Below, one piece after another: positions 24,064 to 31,777 of a stretch of 41,290 bases of DNA (position 1 is the first letter of the stretch; each line of letters opens with the position of its first letter). The stretch is from positions 1-41,290 of the forward strand of contig CALGGR010000166.1 in the NCBI GenBank assembly GCA_937915755.1, in the 5' to 3' direction. A program made the position numbers and the translations under genes. Below the pieces are notes generated by a model that was not told the origin of the DNA, did no database searches, and saw nothing but the letters and a program-made list of their open reading frames with translations. The DNA comes from an uncultured Fretibacterium sp. GTDB taxonomy: Bacteria; Synergistota; Synergistia; Synergistales; Aminobacteriaceae.

Positions 24064-24132
24064 TTACAGTGTGAAGGGACAACAGTAGCATACGACCTCA
24101 AAAATTGCTTTTAATGTTTTGCGATTGTACAT
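24064..24132 (-). CDS. Candidate cysteine-rich leader peptide of cysK-cysE
   Basis: A 22-codon ORF (ATG at 24132, TAA at 24066-24064) with GAGGTG 7 bases upstream and a promoter just before it. Residues 15-18 are Cys-Tyr-Cys-Cys (motif VCYCCP), three Cys codons in four. It sits on the same strand as cysK and between the promoter and cysK. A ribosome short of Cys-tRNA would stall there, as in classic attenuators, and Cys-rich upstream peptides are known before sulfur genes in mycobacteria. I do not see a clear intrinsic terminator with a T-run before cysK, so the mechanism, if real, may be translational or Rho-linked. A chance ORF is possible. Confidence 0.5.
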   Translation of the reverse strand: MYNRKTLKAIFEVVCYCCPFTL

Positions 24133-24166
24133 ACTGTTTCACCTCTCTGAAAATTTGTTACGGGTA

Positions 24167-24195
24167 ATTATGCCACGAATTACATACTAAAGCAA
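24167..24195 (-). promoter_or_regulatory. Candidate promoter of the leader-cysK-cysE unit
   Basis: On the minus strand TTGCTT (24195-24190), 17 bases, CATAAT (24172-24167). The start would be near 24160, leaving about 28 bases before the leader ATG. The rest of 24196-24285 holds only the leader region of the next plus-strand gene. Confidence 0.5.
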
Positions 24196-24285
24196 TATGC
24201 AAATTTTCACGCCTGAGATTGCATTTGAGGGAACGCGGTCATAAAATATTCTCAATACTAATCTCAAACAGGGAGGTTCTTCAGG

Positions 24286-25092
24286 TTGAAGAAAATTCTT
24301 TGTGTTTCAATCTTGCTGGTAATGATCACAGCGGTAAGTGCTTCGGCAGATGTCTTTGCCACTCTGAGCAGGTCGAACGATGACAAAGCTCCGTACAACG
24401 AAAAGTTCAGAGGTTCGCTCGTAGCTGTCGTCTTCGACAAGGATTTCACCGGGCTGTCAGGAGTAAAACTCTACGACTCGCTGACGTTGATGCAGATGGC
24501 TCTGGAACGCGGTGATGTCGACATAATAGCTTCACCCGAGTTCGTCGGTGAGTACATTCTCAGAAGCAACAAGAGCTACAAACTCCGCGGCTTTTCGATC
24601 GCTGAGAAACCGTTTGCTTTTGCGTTCGGTTTTCTTGAGGAGAAGGCGGAATTGCGGGACAGATTCAGCCGTGCAGTCGAAGCTATGGAACGTGAGGGAG
24701 TTATCGGGATCTTAGCGAGGGACTTCATCACCGGACCAAGTGCAGCAAACCCTCCGGCAGTGTCATTCAAGAAATTTGACGGAGCTGAAACTCTCAACGT
24801 TGCATTGACGGGAGACCAGCCACCGCTTGATTACGTTGCGGCGGACGGAAAACCATCGGGCTTCAACACGGCCATGCTCGCAGAAATCGGAAAGAGACTC
24901 CGTGTGAACATCAACCCGATTATCGTTGAAACAGGAGCAAGGGCTGTATCATTGAAATCGGGACGCGCTGATGTCGTTTTCTGGTTCCAGCTTTTCGAAG
25001 GCTACGACAAACAGCCTGATGTTCCAGAAGGCATAATCACCTCAACGCCTTATTATGGTTGGAACAAGTCCATTTTCATCGGCAAGAAGTAA
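24286..25092 (+). CDS. Periplasmic solute-binding protein (family 3-like) with split lobes
   Basis: A 268-residue exported protein; the signal peptide ends near SASADVF. Residues about 20-150 look like the later part of a family 3 binding protein (MALERGDVDIIASPEFV, KPFAFAFGFLEEKAELR, a typical end-of-domain segment). From about residue 168 a new domain starts (LNVALTGDQPPLDYVAADGK, GFNTAMLAEIGKRL, GRADVVFW) and then stops at PYYGWNKSIFIGKK, so the second unit lacks its last third. The two pieces may fold as one permuted domain. TTG at 24286 is taken as start because GGGAGG is 9 bases upstream. No permease or ATPase gene is adjacent; the neighbour is an amino-acid exporter. Confidence 0.8.
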   Translation: MKKILCVSILLVMITAVSASADVFATLSRSNDDKAPYNEKFRGSLVAVVFDKDFTGLSGVKLYDSLTLMQMALERGDVDIIASPEFVGEYILRSNKSYKLRGFSIAEKPFAFAFGFLEEKAELRDRFSRAVEAMEREGVIGILARDFITGPSAANPPAVSFKKFDGAETLNVALTGDQPPLDYVAADGKPSGFNTAMLAEIGKRLRVNINPIIVETGARAVSLKSGRADVVFWFQLFEGYDKQPDVPEGIITSTPYYGWNKSIFIGKK

Positions 25093-25116
25093 AGGCAGTA
25101 AAAGGGGTCGAGTTCT

Positions 25117-25695
25117 ATGCTAGAAGTGTTCCTGTCATATCTTCCTTACGCGCTGATCACGACATTCACGCCCGGCCCCAATAATCTCATGTCGCTTTAT
25201 TCCGTGAGTTCAGGAGGCTGGAAGAAGGGAGGCCGCGTAATTCTCGGAATCTTCGCCGGATTCTCTGCTGTCATGATTATGGTGATAGCTTTCTGCAACG
25301 AACTCGCAAATTATGCTCCCGAACTCGTGAAGCACTTGAAGTATGTCGGTGCGGCGTATATATTGTGGCTCGCCTGCCATATCGCCATGAGCAAGCCGTC
25401 AGAATCATCGGAGAAATCTTTGAGTTTCAGGAGCGGTCTTGTTCTCGCTCTGTCGAACGTAAAAGTCATCCTCTACCTCATCACAATATTCACAGCTTAT
25501 ATCATCCCGTCGGGTGCGGGGTTTGCTGAAATGCTCGCTCACGGTGCAATCATAATCGCAATAAGTGCCGTGAGCTGGTGCACTTGGGGAACAGCTGGAA
25601 GCATTATGCAGAGATTCCTTGCACGCTATTACAGGCCATTCAACATTGCGATGGGAATTGCGCTTGTATGGTGTGCGGTCCAGATATTGAGATAG
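25117..25695 (+). CDS. LysE-family amino-acid exporter (EamB/YfiK-like)
   Basis: A 192-residue membrane protein with six hydrophobic segments. The family signature TPGPNNLMS near residue 19 is followed by SSGGWKKGGRVILGIFAGF, close in form to EamB (YfiK), which exports cysteine and O-acetylserine. The location next to cysK-cysE and an amino-acid-type binding protein supports a role in relieving excess cysteine-pathway metabolites, but that is inference. It starts 24 bases after the previous gene. A hairpin terminator follows the stop. Confidence 0.85.
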   Translation: MLEVFLSYLPYALITTFTPGPNNLMSLYSVSSGGWKKGGRVILGIFAGFSAVMIMVIAFCNELANYAPELVKHLKYVGAAYILWLACHIAMSKPSESSEKSLSFRSGLVLALSNVKVILYLITIFTAYIIPSGAGFAEMLAHGAIIIAISAVSWCTWGTAGSIMQRFLARYYRPFNIAMGIALVWCAVQILR

Positions 25696-25699
25696 AAAG

Positions 25700-25730
25700 C
25701 AGCAGGCCGCGAATTTCTCATGACCTGCTG
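25700..25730. terminator. Bidirectional terminator
   Basis: CAGCAGG (25700-25706) pairs with CCTGCTG (25724-25730), followed by TTTA on plus and, on minus, preceded by AAA and followed by CTTTCTATC. It lies between the convergent exporter and leucine-rich protein genes. Confidence 0.7.
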
Positions 25731-25731
25731 T

Positions 25732-27267
25732 TTACTCCCGTTTTCTCTTCAGCATCTTGAGCAGCATCCCCGCTGTGAGCAATGAGAGTGAGATTCCCGC
25801 GTTACAGCCTCCCGACGAAGCACCGAACCTGGTGCCTTCATCGTCAACGTTCTCAGCAGTGAAGATCGTAACGTCCATTAACACATCTTCAAAGCCCGTA
25901 ACGTAATCGTACGCCACCTTCTCAGGAATGCCCCCGAATTTCGCAGTTCCCGTGTCAGGGTTATATTCCGTCGAAATCTCATTACCGTCAGCATCCCATG
26001 CCTTAAGGTTGATGACGTTCTCGATTCCCGTGCCGTTGCCATAGTCAGCAGCGATAAACTCCTCAAAGCTGAACTCACGATTAATTCGCCAGCCTGTTAT
26101 TTGCTGGTTGTAGCAGATGAGAACATCAAGCCTCTCAAGCATATACACATCAAGCCTGTGAAGCCTGTTGTTACTGCAATCGAGGACCTTCAGCGATTCA
26201 CAGCCCGAAACTTTCAGTTCCTCAAGACAGCAGTTCGAGCAGTCCAGAACCTCAAGCCCCGTGCAGTTCTCAACATTGAGGCTCATTATCATCGTGTTGC
26301 TGACGTTAAGCACCCTAAGCCCGGAATTTCCGGAAGCATCAACAATCCTGACGGTCGAATTGCCACTGAGGTCAACAGTTTCAAGCCCCACAGCTTCCGT
26401 GAGGTCAAGACGCTCAAGACTCGTGAAATCCTCAAGCCCCGTCAAGTCCGTAACGTTCGCGCCAACCTTCAGCGTTGTAACCCAAGCTCTCTGCGCAGGT
26501 GTCATGTAGCTCAAAGCATCGGCGAGAGTTGAAATTTTATCCGGCGGTTTTGGCACAACGTCAGGCGATATGTCGTCAGATTTCGGAACGTGGTCAGGAG
26601 GTTTGGGAACAGTCTCAGCGGAAATGTTCACGTCCTTTCTTCCGGCGGCAAGAAGAACAGGGCAATCCCCAGAAACATAAACCATAGCATGAAAACTCAG
26701 CGCGGCCATGTCGTGAGATGTCTCAGGAGTCCCGTAAAGCATAAACTCATGATGATATTCGCTTAACCCCATGCCTATAACGTCATTGCTGCTAGTTTCG
26801 CCTGAAACCTTCAGCCATTCAGGAAGGCCCTCAACGTCAAGCGAGTATATGTATTCGTCATATCCTGAAGCGAAAAGTTCAATCGTTACATCAACGCTGA
26901 AAGCCCGCGAGAATCTTTCGCCTGATTTCACTGTGAAGTCCGTTGACTCTGATGTGATAGCTACGTCTGCTGACATGAGTAATTCCCCGTGAACGTTCCT
27001 GAACTCGGTGGAAACCTCTGTCACGCTGCGGCCATGTGTGTCGGTAAACGTTTCTGACTTGATGCCCGAGCCTGTGAAGATCCCGCGCTCGTCAAGGAAA
27101 TCCGCGCTGACTTCATGGCTTAGTGCGTCTTCGTGAGATGCCTCTGTGATTATGAGTGTGAGCTTCGTGGCCATTACCGCCGCATTTGCAGGGAGGCTAA
27201 ATAATACTGCAAGCCCCGCGAGGATTATTGCCGTACTCCGTGTTATGGCAAGAATTTTCTTCCTCAT
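25732..27267 (-). CDS. Leucine-rich repeat surface protein with Synergist-CTERM-type tail
   Basis: A 511-residue exported protein. A signal peptide ends near PANAAV. Residues about 33-200 form an adhesin-like domain starting TKLTLIITEAS, similar to the start of the 27689 protein. A proline-rich linker (VPKPPDHVPKSDD, VVPKPPDKIS) follows. Residues about 260-400 are leucine-rich repeats of roughly 20-22 residues (LERLDLTEAVGLETVDLSGN, LEVLDCSN, LKVLDCSNN). The end SSGGCNAG, then SLSLLTAGMLL and KRKRE, is a sorting tail in which the Cys probably marks processing and anchoring. AAGGGGGG precedes the ATG. It is the last of three exported-protein genes in a row. Confidence 0.88.
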   Translation of the reverse strand: MRKKILAITRSTAIILAGLAVLFSLPANAAVMATKLTLIITEASHEDALSHEVSADFLDERGIFTGSGIKSETFTDTHGRSVTEVSTEFRNVHGELLMSADVAITSESTDFTVKSGERFSRAFSVDVTIELFASGYDEYIYSLDVEGLPEWLKVSGETSSNDVIGMGLSEYHHEFMLYGTPETSHDMAALSFHAMVYVSGDCPVLLAAGRKDVNISAETVPKPPDHVPKSDDISPDVVPKPPDKISTLADALSYMTPAQRAWVTTLKVGANVTDLTGLEDFTSLERLDLTEAVGLETVDLSGNSTVRIVDASGNSGLRVLNVSNTMIMSLNVENCTGLEVLDCSNCCLEELKVSGCESLKVLDCSNNRLHRLDVYMLERLDVLICYNQQITGWRINREFSFEEFIAADYGNGTGIENVINLKAWDADGNEISTEYNPDTGTAKFGGIPEKVAYDYVTGFEDVLMDVTIFTAENVDDEGTRFGASSGGCNAGISLSLLTAGMLLKMLKRKRE

Positions 27268-27309
27268 TGTAATTCATCCCCCCTTTCGTTCTGAGATTTT
27301 GTGTCCATG

Positions 27310-27681
27310 CTACTTGACTTCGAGCGTTACCCGTATTTCTGCACCATTCAGCTTTGCTCCGCCGTCAATCGTGCAGCACTCGTACTTCATGACTGCATTA
27401 CGGTATGTCCCGCGCTCAAGCTCACGTTCGAGGTCGATTTTGAGGAATGCCTCGCCGGGTTCGAGAAAGTCATCGGCTTTCCAGACTTCAGAACCGTCAG
27501 AAAGATATATGCTCATCTTGAAGCGGCAGTTATTCTCCTGAGGATTCCTGAATAGCACATCTTGCGTAATCTCTCCGGCCTTGAAGTGAAGAACATCATA
27601 GCCGGGTATGAGAATGTCTGCGCCGAATGATGCGGCGAAGAGCAGGGACATAATGAACGCGAGCAGAAATTTCTTGAGCAT
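27310..27681 (-). CDS. Small secreted protein of unknown function
   Basis: A 123-residue protein with a signal peptide (LLAFIMSLLFAASFGA). The mature part is a single beta-rich domain with FRNPQENNCRFKMSIYL, SDGSEVWKADDFLEPGEA and GTYRNAVMKYECC, and ends GAEIRVTLEVK. Similar small exported domains occur beside surface proteins in Firmicutes and Synergistota (recalled, not searched). It lacks a clear Shine-Dalgarno and starts 7 bases after the stop of the upstream gene, so it is likely translated by coupling. A role as a partner of the neighbouring surface proteins is inference. Confidence 0.82.
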   Translation of the reverse strand: MLKKFLLAFIMSLLFAASFGADILIPGYDVLHFKAGEITQDVLFRNPQENNCRFKMSIYLSDGSEVWKADDFLEPGEAFLKIDLERELERGTYRNAVMKYECCTIDGGAKLNGAEIRVTLEVK

Positions 27682-27688
27682 GTCGGAT

Positions 27689-28663
27689 CTACTGGAGGCT
27701 TATCCACAAAGCTGGGCGAACGTAATAAATGCTATCCGCATTAGAGTTAGTCTCTCCCACGTTGCCTATATTGGAATTGTAATACTGTGCATAGCCAGTC
27801 GATGTGCCTGGTGTACTAAGCCACCAAGAAACATTGCTTGTTTCTCCGAACATCTTGCAAGACTTTGATGTGTTAGTGAACGGAAGACTCATTTCAGTCT
27901 CGCTCAAAAGCGTTACCACTGATATTTTAGCCGTCCTTGCATCACTGGCCTCGAAGCTGCTCTTGAACTCCCCATTAAGCCAGCTGTACAGTGAACTGCT
28001 TTCCCAGGTAGTGCTGGTCTCAGTACTGTCCCATTCCTTCTTTGCAACGGCATTGTCGCAGAGCAATAACGCCTGAGTATCCGAGACGCTCATGACAGTC
28101 CAGCTCAATTCATGATTGCTGTACGTCCCGAATGTTACTTTGTCCCCTACGCTGTACAATGCTGTAACCTGAGCCGTGTATGTGATGTAGTCCTCGTAGT
28201 TTCCTGAAGGTGTTGAACTGTCGTACGTCAGGGAAATTCCTATCTCCTTGCTCGTCCCGTTTTCAGCGTTGATGTCGTCCGCGCTGAACTCAAACACTGT
28301 TGTCGCTGAAGCATCAGCCTCTGCTGTCTTGAGCGTGTAGCTGATTGTGTCGTCGTTCTCTGACTTCAGAGCAAAGCTGTTATCCGATGTTGCAGTGATG
28401 ACTACCTTCTTTGCCGGGTTGAACGTTGTGGTCGTGTACGTTGGGTCATGCGCTATCGTGATGTTGCCGACTGAGTTCCAGCCCGATTTAGTTATCGTGA
28501 AATCCGCTGGAACTGTGAGTATGTACGCCTCATCGTAAGTGGGTGATGCCGCTGCGATCGTGAGTGTGAGCTTTGTCTTGTAGTCTGCCTCAGCCTGTGT
28601 GAGCGTCAAGCTGAATAACAACATGCTCACAAGAAATACTGCTGATAGTTTCCTGAGCTTCAT
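27689..28663 (-). CDS. Secreted protein with adhesin-like and DUF6273-like domains
   Basis: A 324-residue protein. The start is ATG at 28663, where AAGGAGAG lies 9 bases upstream; the open frame begins earlier at 28702 but without such a site. After a signal peptide (cleavage near AEADYKT), residues about 27-170 form a beta-rich domain starting TKLTLTIAAAS, shared with the leucine-rich protein at 25732. Residues about 175-324 follow the DUF6273 pattern: FGTYSNHELSWTVMSV, ALLLCDNAV, TWESSSLYSWLNGEFKSSF, WWLSTPG and YYVRPALWI. Its expression is driven by a promoter with the heptamer repeat at its start site. Function unknown, probably surface-exposed. Confidence 0.85.
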   Translation of the reverse strand: MKLRKLSAVFLVSMLLFSLTLTQAEADYKTKLTLTIAAASPTYDEAYILTVPADFTITKSGWNSVGNITIAHDPTYTTTTFNPAKKVVITATSDNSFALKSENDDTISYTLKTAEADASATTVFEFSADDINAENGTSKEIGISLTYDSSTPSGNYEDYITYTAQVTALYSVGDKVTFGTYSNHELSWTVMSVSDTQALLLCDNAVAKKEWDSTETSTTWESSSLYSWLNGEFKSSFEASDARTAKISVVTLLSETEMSLPFTNTSKSCKMFGETSNVSWWLSTPGTSTGYAQYYNSNIGNVGETNSNADSIYYVRPALWISLQ

Positions 28664-28701
28664 TGTGATTTTCTCTCCTTCTTGTAATTTTGGGGTAAGC
28701 A

Positions 28702-28713
28702 CGGATATATCCG
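28702..28713. promoter_or_regulatory. Perfect 12-bp palindrome in the surface-protein leader
   Basis: CGGATATATCCG, a perfect palindrome about 39 bases before the start codon at 28663 and inside the predicted leader. It could bind a dimeric regulator; nothing else supports that. Confidence 0.35.
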
Positions 28714-28793
28714 CACCATGAATTTGCGCGCGCTCTGAAGGAAAGATGTCAGGTAAATCCGGAAGTGTGAAGGAATTTCAGGCAATAGCTAGG

Positions 28794-28847
28794 CCGATAG
28801 CCGATAGCCGATAGCCGATAGCCGATAGCCGATAGCCGATAGCCGAT
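28794..28847 (-). repeat. Heptanucleotide tandem repeat (CTATCGG)7 at the transcription start region
   Basis: Seven perfect copies, read as CCGATAG on plus (28794-28842), plus a partial copy that runs into the -10 hexamer. It is non-coding and directly downstream of the minus-strand promoter, so it makes up the first 40-50 bases of the transcript. Confidence 0.95.
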
Positions 28848-28875
28848 TATACGCATAATTTTCATGTTTTGTCAA
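28846..28875 (-). promoter_or_regulatory. Consensus sigma-70 promoter, TTGACA-N18-TATAAT
   Basis: On minus, TTGACA (28875-28870), 18 bases, TATAAT (28851-28846). The last two bases of the -10 are shared with the partial repeat copy. It faces the operon of three exported proteins, whose first start codon is about 180 bases downstream. Confidence 0.8.
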
Positions 28876-29168
28876 GAGTGATATTGCATGTTCTTCATGA
28901 AGCACTATTCTACCCGATTCACCTATGTGTGAATTTTTAATCCTTTCGTGAATTTTGTGATTTTGTGTTTGTATTCTACACCATAAAAGTTTAGCAGGCC
29001 ATGGGGAAATTGCAGGAGAAAGTTACGAGGAAACGGTGAAAAAACTTTTTCTCTCCCATCGCAATACCAGTAAAATTATGTTTGCAATATAGAGCCATTG
29101 TGAATAAAATTATCTCTGTTCAATTACCAAATTTTCAACAAATTCTATATGTCAGGAGCGTAATAGTT
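28876..29168. other. AT-rich gap before the shikimate dehydrogenase gene
   Basis: No gene seen on either strand. The stretch must hold the promoter of the plus-strand operon, but I find no convincing hexamer pair. AGGAGCG at about 29155 is the ribosome site of the next gene. Confidence 0.5.
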
Positions 29169-30050
29169 ATGCAGATTGATATCAACACCAGACTCATCGC
29201 ACTAATCGGAACCCCGCTTGGCCAGTCATTTGCCGCACGTATGCAGAACTCAGCATATCAGGCCGCCGGATTCAACATGGTCTACTGCTACTGTGAAGCA
29301 GACAGCACCCATCTCAAGGAAATCATCGACGGAATCCGCTACATGCCCACCTTCCTCGGCTGCGCTGTAACAAAGCCCAACAAGGAAAACGTCATGCAGT
29401 ACCTCGATGACCTTGATCCCCTCTGCAAGAAAATCGGAAGCTCAAACACCGTCGTCAAAACCGAAGCAGGAAAGCTCATCGGCTACAATACTGACGGATA
29501 CGGCGCACTCCGCGACATCAAAGAGCATGGCTGCGTCATCAAAGACAAGGTAATGTTCTCATTTGGTGCTGGCGGAACAGGCAGGAGCGTTTGCCTTGAG
29601 CTTGCCAACGAAGGCGCGAAGAAAATCTACATCTCATCACGTTCAGAGAAGTGCGAGACACTCAGCGAGGAAATCAACAAGTTCTACCCCGGCGTTTGTG
29701 TACCCGTCAGAGCGCAGGACGAGGCTGGAATCGCAAAGGCACTCGCTGAAACAGATATTATCCTCAACCTCTCAGGACTCGGAATGAGAGGCAAAGAGGA
29801 ATATACCTGCGTCGACAAGAAATTCCTCAAGCCCGATCACATTTGCTTCGATGCCACGTACAACCCCGCAGAGACCAGATTCCTCAAGGAAGCCAAAGAA
29901 GTTGGCTGCAAGATGGTAATCAACGGACTCGGAATGTCGCTCTATCAGGGACTCCGTCAGATTCAGCTCTGGACAGGCGGAAAGGCTGTTCCACTGGATG
30001 TAATGCGCCAGACCCTCGAGACAATCATGAAGGAAAAAGAAGGCAAGTAG
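29169..30050 (+). CDS. Shikimate/quinate dehydrogenase-family protein
   Basis: A 293-residue NAD(P)-dependent dehydrogenase of the AroE/YdiB family. K72 (AVTKPNK) and D109 (GYNTDGYG) are the catalytic pair and GAGGTGRS (133-140) the nucleotide loop. The substrate-binding motif normally SxS reads QSFA here: S20 is kept but the second serine is alanine (A22), which points to a substrate other than plain shikimate, such as quinate or a derivative. Start ATG 29169 is supported by AGGAGCG; an upstream frame from 29082 is not. It is the first of four enzyme genes (TIM barrel, aroD, lyase) before a TRAP transporter. Confidence 0.88.
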   Translation: MQIDINTRLIALIGTPLGQSFAARMQNSAYQAAGFNMVYCYCEADSTHLKEIIDGIRYMPTFLGCAVTKPNKENVMQYLDDLDPLCKKIGSSNTVVKTEAGKLIGYNTDGYGALRDIKEHGCVIKDKVMFSFGAGGTGRSVCLELANEGAKKIYISSRSEKCETLSEEINKFYPGVCVPVRAQDEAGIAKALAETDIILNLSGLGMRGKEEYTCVDKKFLKPDHICFDATYNPAETRFLKEAKEVGCKMVINGLGMSLYQGLRQIQLWTGGKAVPLDVMRQTLETIMKEKEGK

Positions 30051-30065
30051 GAAAATCGGAATCAT

Positions 30066-30088
30066 ACCGCCGCTAACACATGGGCGGT
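30066..30088 (+). other. Hairpin between the dehydrogenase and TIM-barrel genes
   Basis: ACCGCC (30066-30071) pairs with GGCGGT (30083-30088), with an 11-base loop and no T-run. It may act as an mRNA processing or stability element; a leaky terminator is less likely. Confidence 0.5.
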
Positions 30089-30120
30089 TCGTTCATTAAC
30101 ACGAAAGGAGAAAAATTATA

Positions 30121-30978
30121 ATGGCACGCAAATTTTCATTAGCATACCTCACAATCCCCGGAACTAACCCGATGGATCAGATCAAGATTGCCAAAGAGGC
30201 CGGTTACGATTACGTCAGCCTCCGCACGATCCCGATGCACCTTCCCGGCGAACCCTCGTTCCTACCGCAGGACGACCCCAAGCTCTTTGCTGACATCAAG
30301 GCAGCCCTCAAAGAGTACGATATGCCCCTCATGGACATTGAGCTTGCACGTATCCGCAAGGACCTCGACATCAACGAGTACAAGCCCGCATTCGAGGCAG
30401 CCGCGAAACTCGGAGCAACTGACGTTCTCGGCTCAGTCTGGACACGCGACCGCAAATGGTACACAGAGACAGCCGGAAAAGTCGCTGACATGGCAAAAGA
30501 GTTCGGCCTCATGTTCAACATCGAGTTCCTTCCTTGGGCGGGCGTAAGAAACCTTCAGGAAGACATCTCCCTCATCGATGACCTCTACAGGGACAACGTT
30601 TTTGTGATGGTTGACACACTCCACGCAGGACGCGCAGGCGTAACAGGCTCAGAGCTTGCGAGAACGCCGAGAAAATACTTCCGCTTCATTCACCTCTGCG
30701 ACGGACCCGCAGGCCCCGCAACTGAAGACATGCCGAAGGGCGACCCCGTACTCGACAACATCAAGGACGACCTTATGCTCTTTACGGCACGCGAGGGAAG
30801 AATGTACCCCGGCGAGGGCGCAATGGCGATCGCTGACATGGTAAAGGCAATGCCCAATATCCCGCTTTCGATTGAGCTTCCTAACCTGAAGGAAATCAAG
30901 GCTCGCGGAGTTGCAGGACACGCGAAACAGTGCCTCGATGTCGCAAAGAAATACTTTGCCGCGAACGGAATCGACTAG
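30121..30978 (+). CDS. Sugar-phosphate isomerase/epimerase-type TIM barrel (AP endonuclease 2 fold)
   Basis: A 285-residue cytoplasmic TIM-barrel protein. The metal ligands of the family can be read: E135 (FNIEFLPW), D165 and H168 (VMVDTLHAGRAG), H191 (RFIHLCDGP) and E252 (LSIELPN). This fold includes xylose isomerase-like epimerases and also 3-dehydroshikimate dehydratases (AsbF/QsuB-N type). Lying between a shikimate dehydrogenase homologue and aroD, the second role is attractive, but the sequence does not decide. AAAGGAG precedes the ATG; the aroD start follows 3 bases after the stop. Confidence 0.85.
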   Translation: MARKFSLAYLTIPGTNPMDQIKIAKEAGYDYVSLRTIPMHLPGEPSFLPQDDPKLFADIKAALKEYDMPLMDIELARIRKDLDINEYKPAFEAAAKLGATDVLGSVWTRDRKWYTETAGKVADMAKEFGLMFNIEFLPWAGVRNLQEDISLIDDLYRDNVFVMVDTLHAGRAGVTGSELARTPRKYFRFIHLCDGPAGPATEDMPKGDPVLDNIKDDLMLFTAREGRMYPGEGAMAIADMVKAMPNIPLSIELPNLKEIKARGVAGHAKQCLDVAKKYFAANGID

Positions 30979-30981
30979 GCC

Positions 30982-31773
30982 ATGAAGACACTTAATGTGC
31001 GCGGTGTTGAACTTGGCGCGGGTGTCCCGAAGACGATCGTCCCGATAGTCGCAAAAACTAAGGCTGACATTCTCGCAAAGGCAAAGGAAATCACACAGCT
31101 TCCGGCGGATCTGGTCGAGTGGAGAGCGGATTTCTATGTTGACTTGATGAAAACGCCCGTCCTTCTTGAGACGCTGAAGGAACTTCGCAAGGCTCTGGGG
31201 AACACTCCTATTCTTTTCACGATTAGGACGAAACCAGAGGGCGGAGAGATTGCACCTTCGTTTGAGGACTATTCAGCGGCAAATCTCGCGGTCGCAAAAT
31301 CAGGTGATGCTGACCTCGTAGATGTTGAGATGTTCTGGGGGAATACCGACTGGAACGCAAAAGCCTCTGACGTGTCAGCAAAACTCGTCGGCGAAATCCA
31401 CAAAGCGGGCTGCCTCGTCGTAGGTTCACGTCATAACTTCTCAGCTACTCCGTCAAAAGGCGAAATCGTTACGACGCTGAAGAACCAGAAAGCCGCCGGA
31501 GCTGACATGCCCAAAGCCGCAGTAATGCCAAAGTCGAAAGAGGACGTTCTCGCAGTCATAGCCGCCTCCGTTGAGTTCGGTAATGATGCTGACCGCCCGT
31601 TCCTCACGATCTCGATGGGGCCTCTCGGAATGATGAGCAGAGTCGCTTGTGAGCTTTCGGGGTCTTGCATGACTTTCGGGGCAGCAGGTCAGGTTTCAGC
31701 ACCCGGGCAGATTCAGGTCGGCGAGCTTAAGGACATGCTCACGAAGATTCACAACGCACAGGCAGGAGCGTAA
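30982..31773 (+). CDS. aroD: Type I 3-dehydroquinate dehydratase
   Basis: A 263-residue class I dehydroquinase interconverting 3-dehydroquinate and 3-dehydroshikimate through a Schiff base. The base H151 is in SRHNFSATP and the Schiff-base lysine K178 in ADMPKAAVMPKS; EWRADFY (46-52) and MGPLGMMSRV are also conserved. The enzyme serves both aromatic biosynthesis and quinate catabolism. Its setting with a transporter and lyase, and no other aro genes, favours catabolism. Translation is close-coupled at both ends (3-base and 4-base gaps). Confidence 0.95.
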   Translation: MKTLNVRGVELGAGVPKTIVPIVAKTKADILAKAKEITQLPADLVEWRADFYVDLMKTPVLLETLKELRKALGNTPILFTIRTKPEGGEIAPSFEDYSAANLAVAKSGDADLVDVEMFWGNTDWNAKASDVSAKLVGEIHKAGCLVVGSRHNFSATPSKGEIVTTLKNQKAAGADMPKAAVMPKSKEDVLAVIAASVEFGNDADRPFLTISMGPLGMMSRVACELSGSCMTFGAAGQVSAPGQIQVGELKDMLTKIHNAQAGA

Positions 31774-31777
31774 AACT

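Noticed and set aside
26101..26532. Plus-strand ORFs of 113-143 codons opposite the leucine-rich protein
   Set aside because: Produced by the repetitive sequence of the real minus-strand gene; low-complexity and without a ribosome site.
28794..28847. CRISPR-like or IS-end origin for the heptamer repeat
   Set aside because: The units are 7 bases with no spacers; it is a simple tandem repeat.
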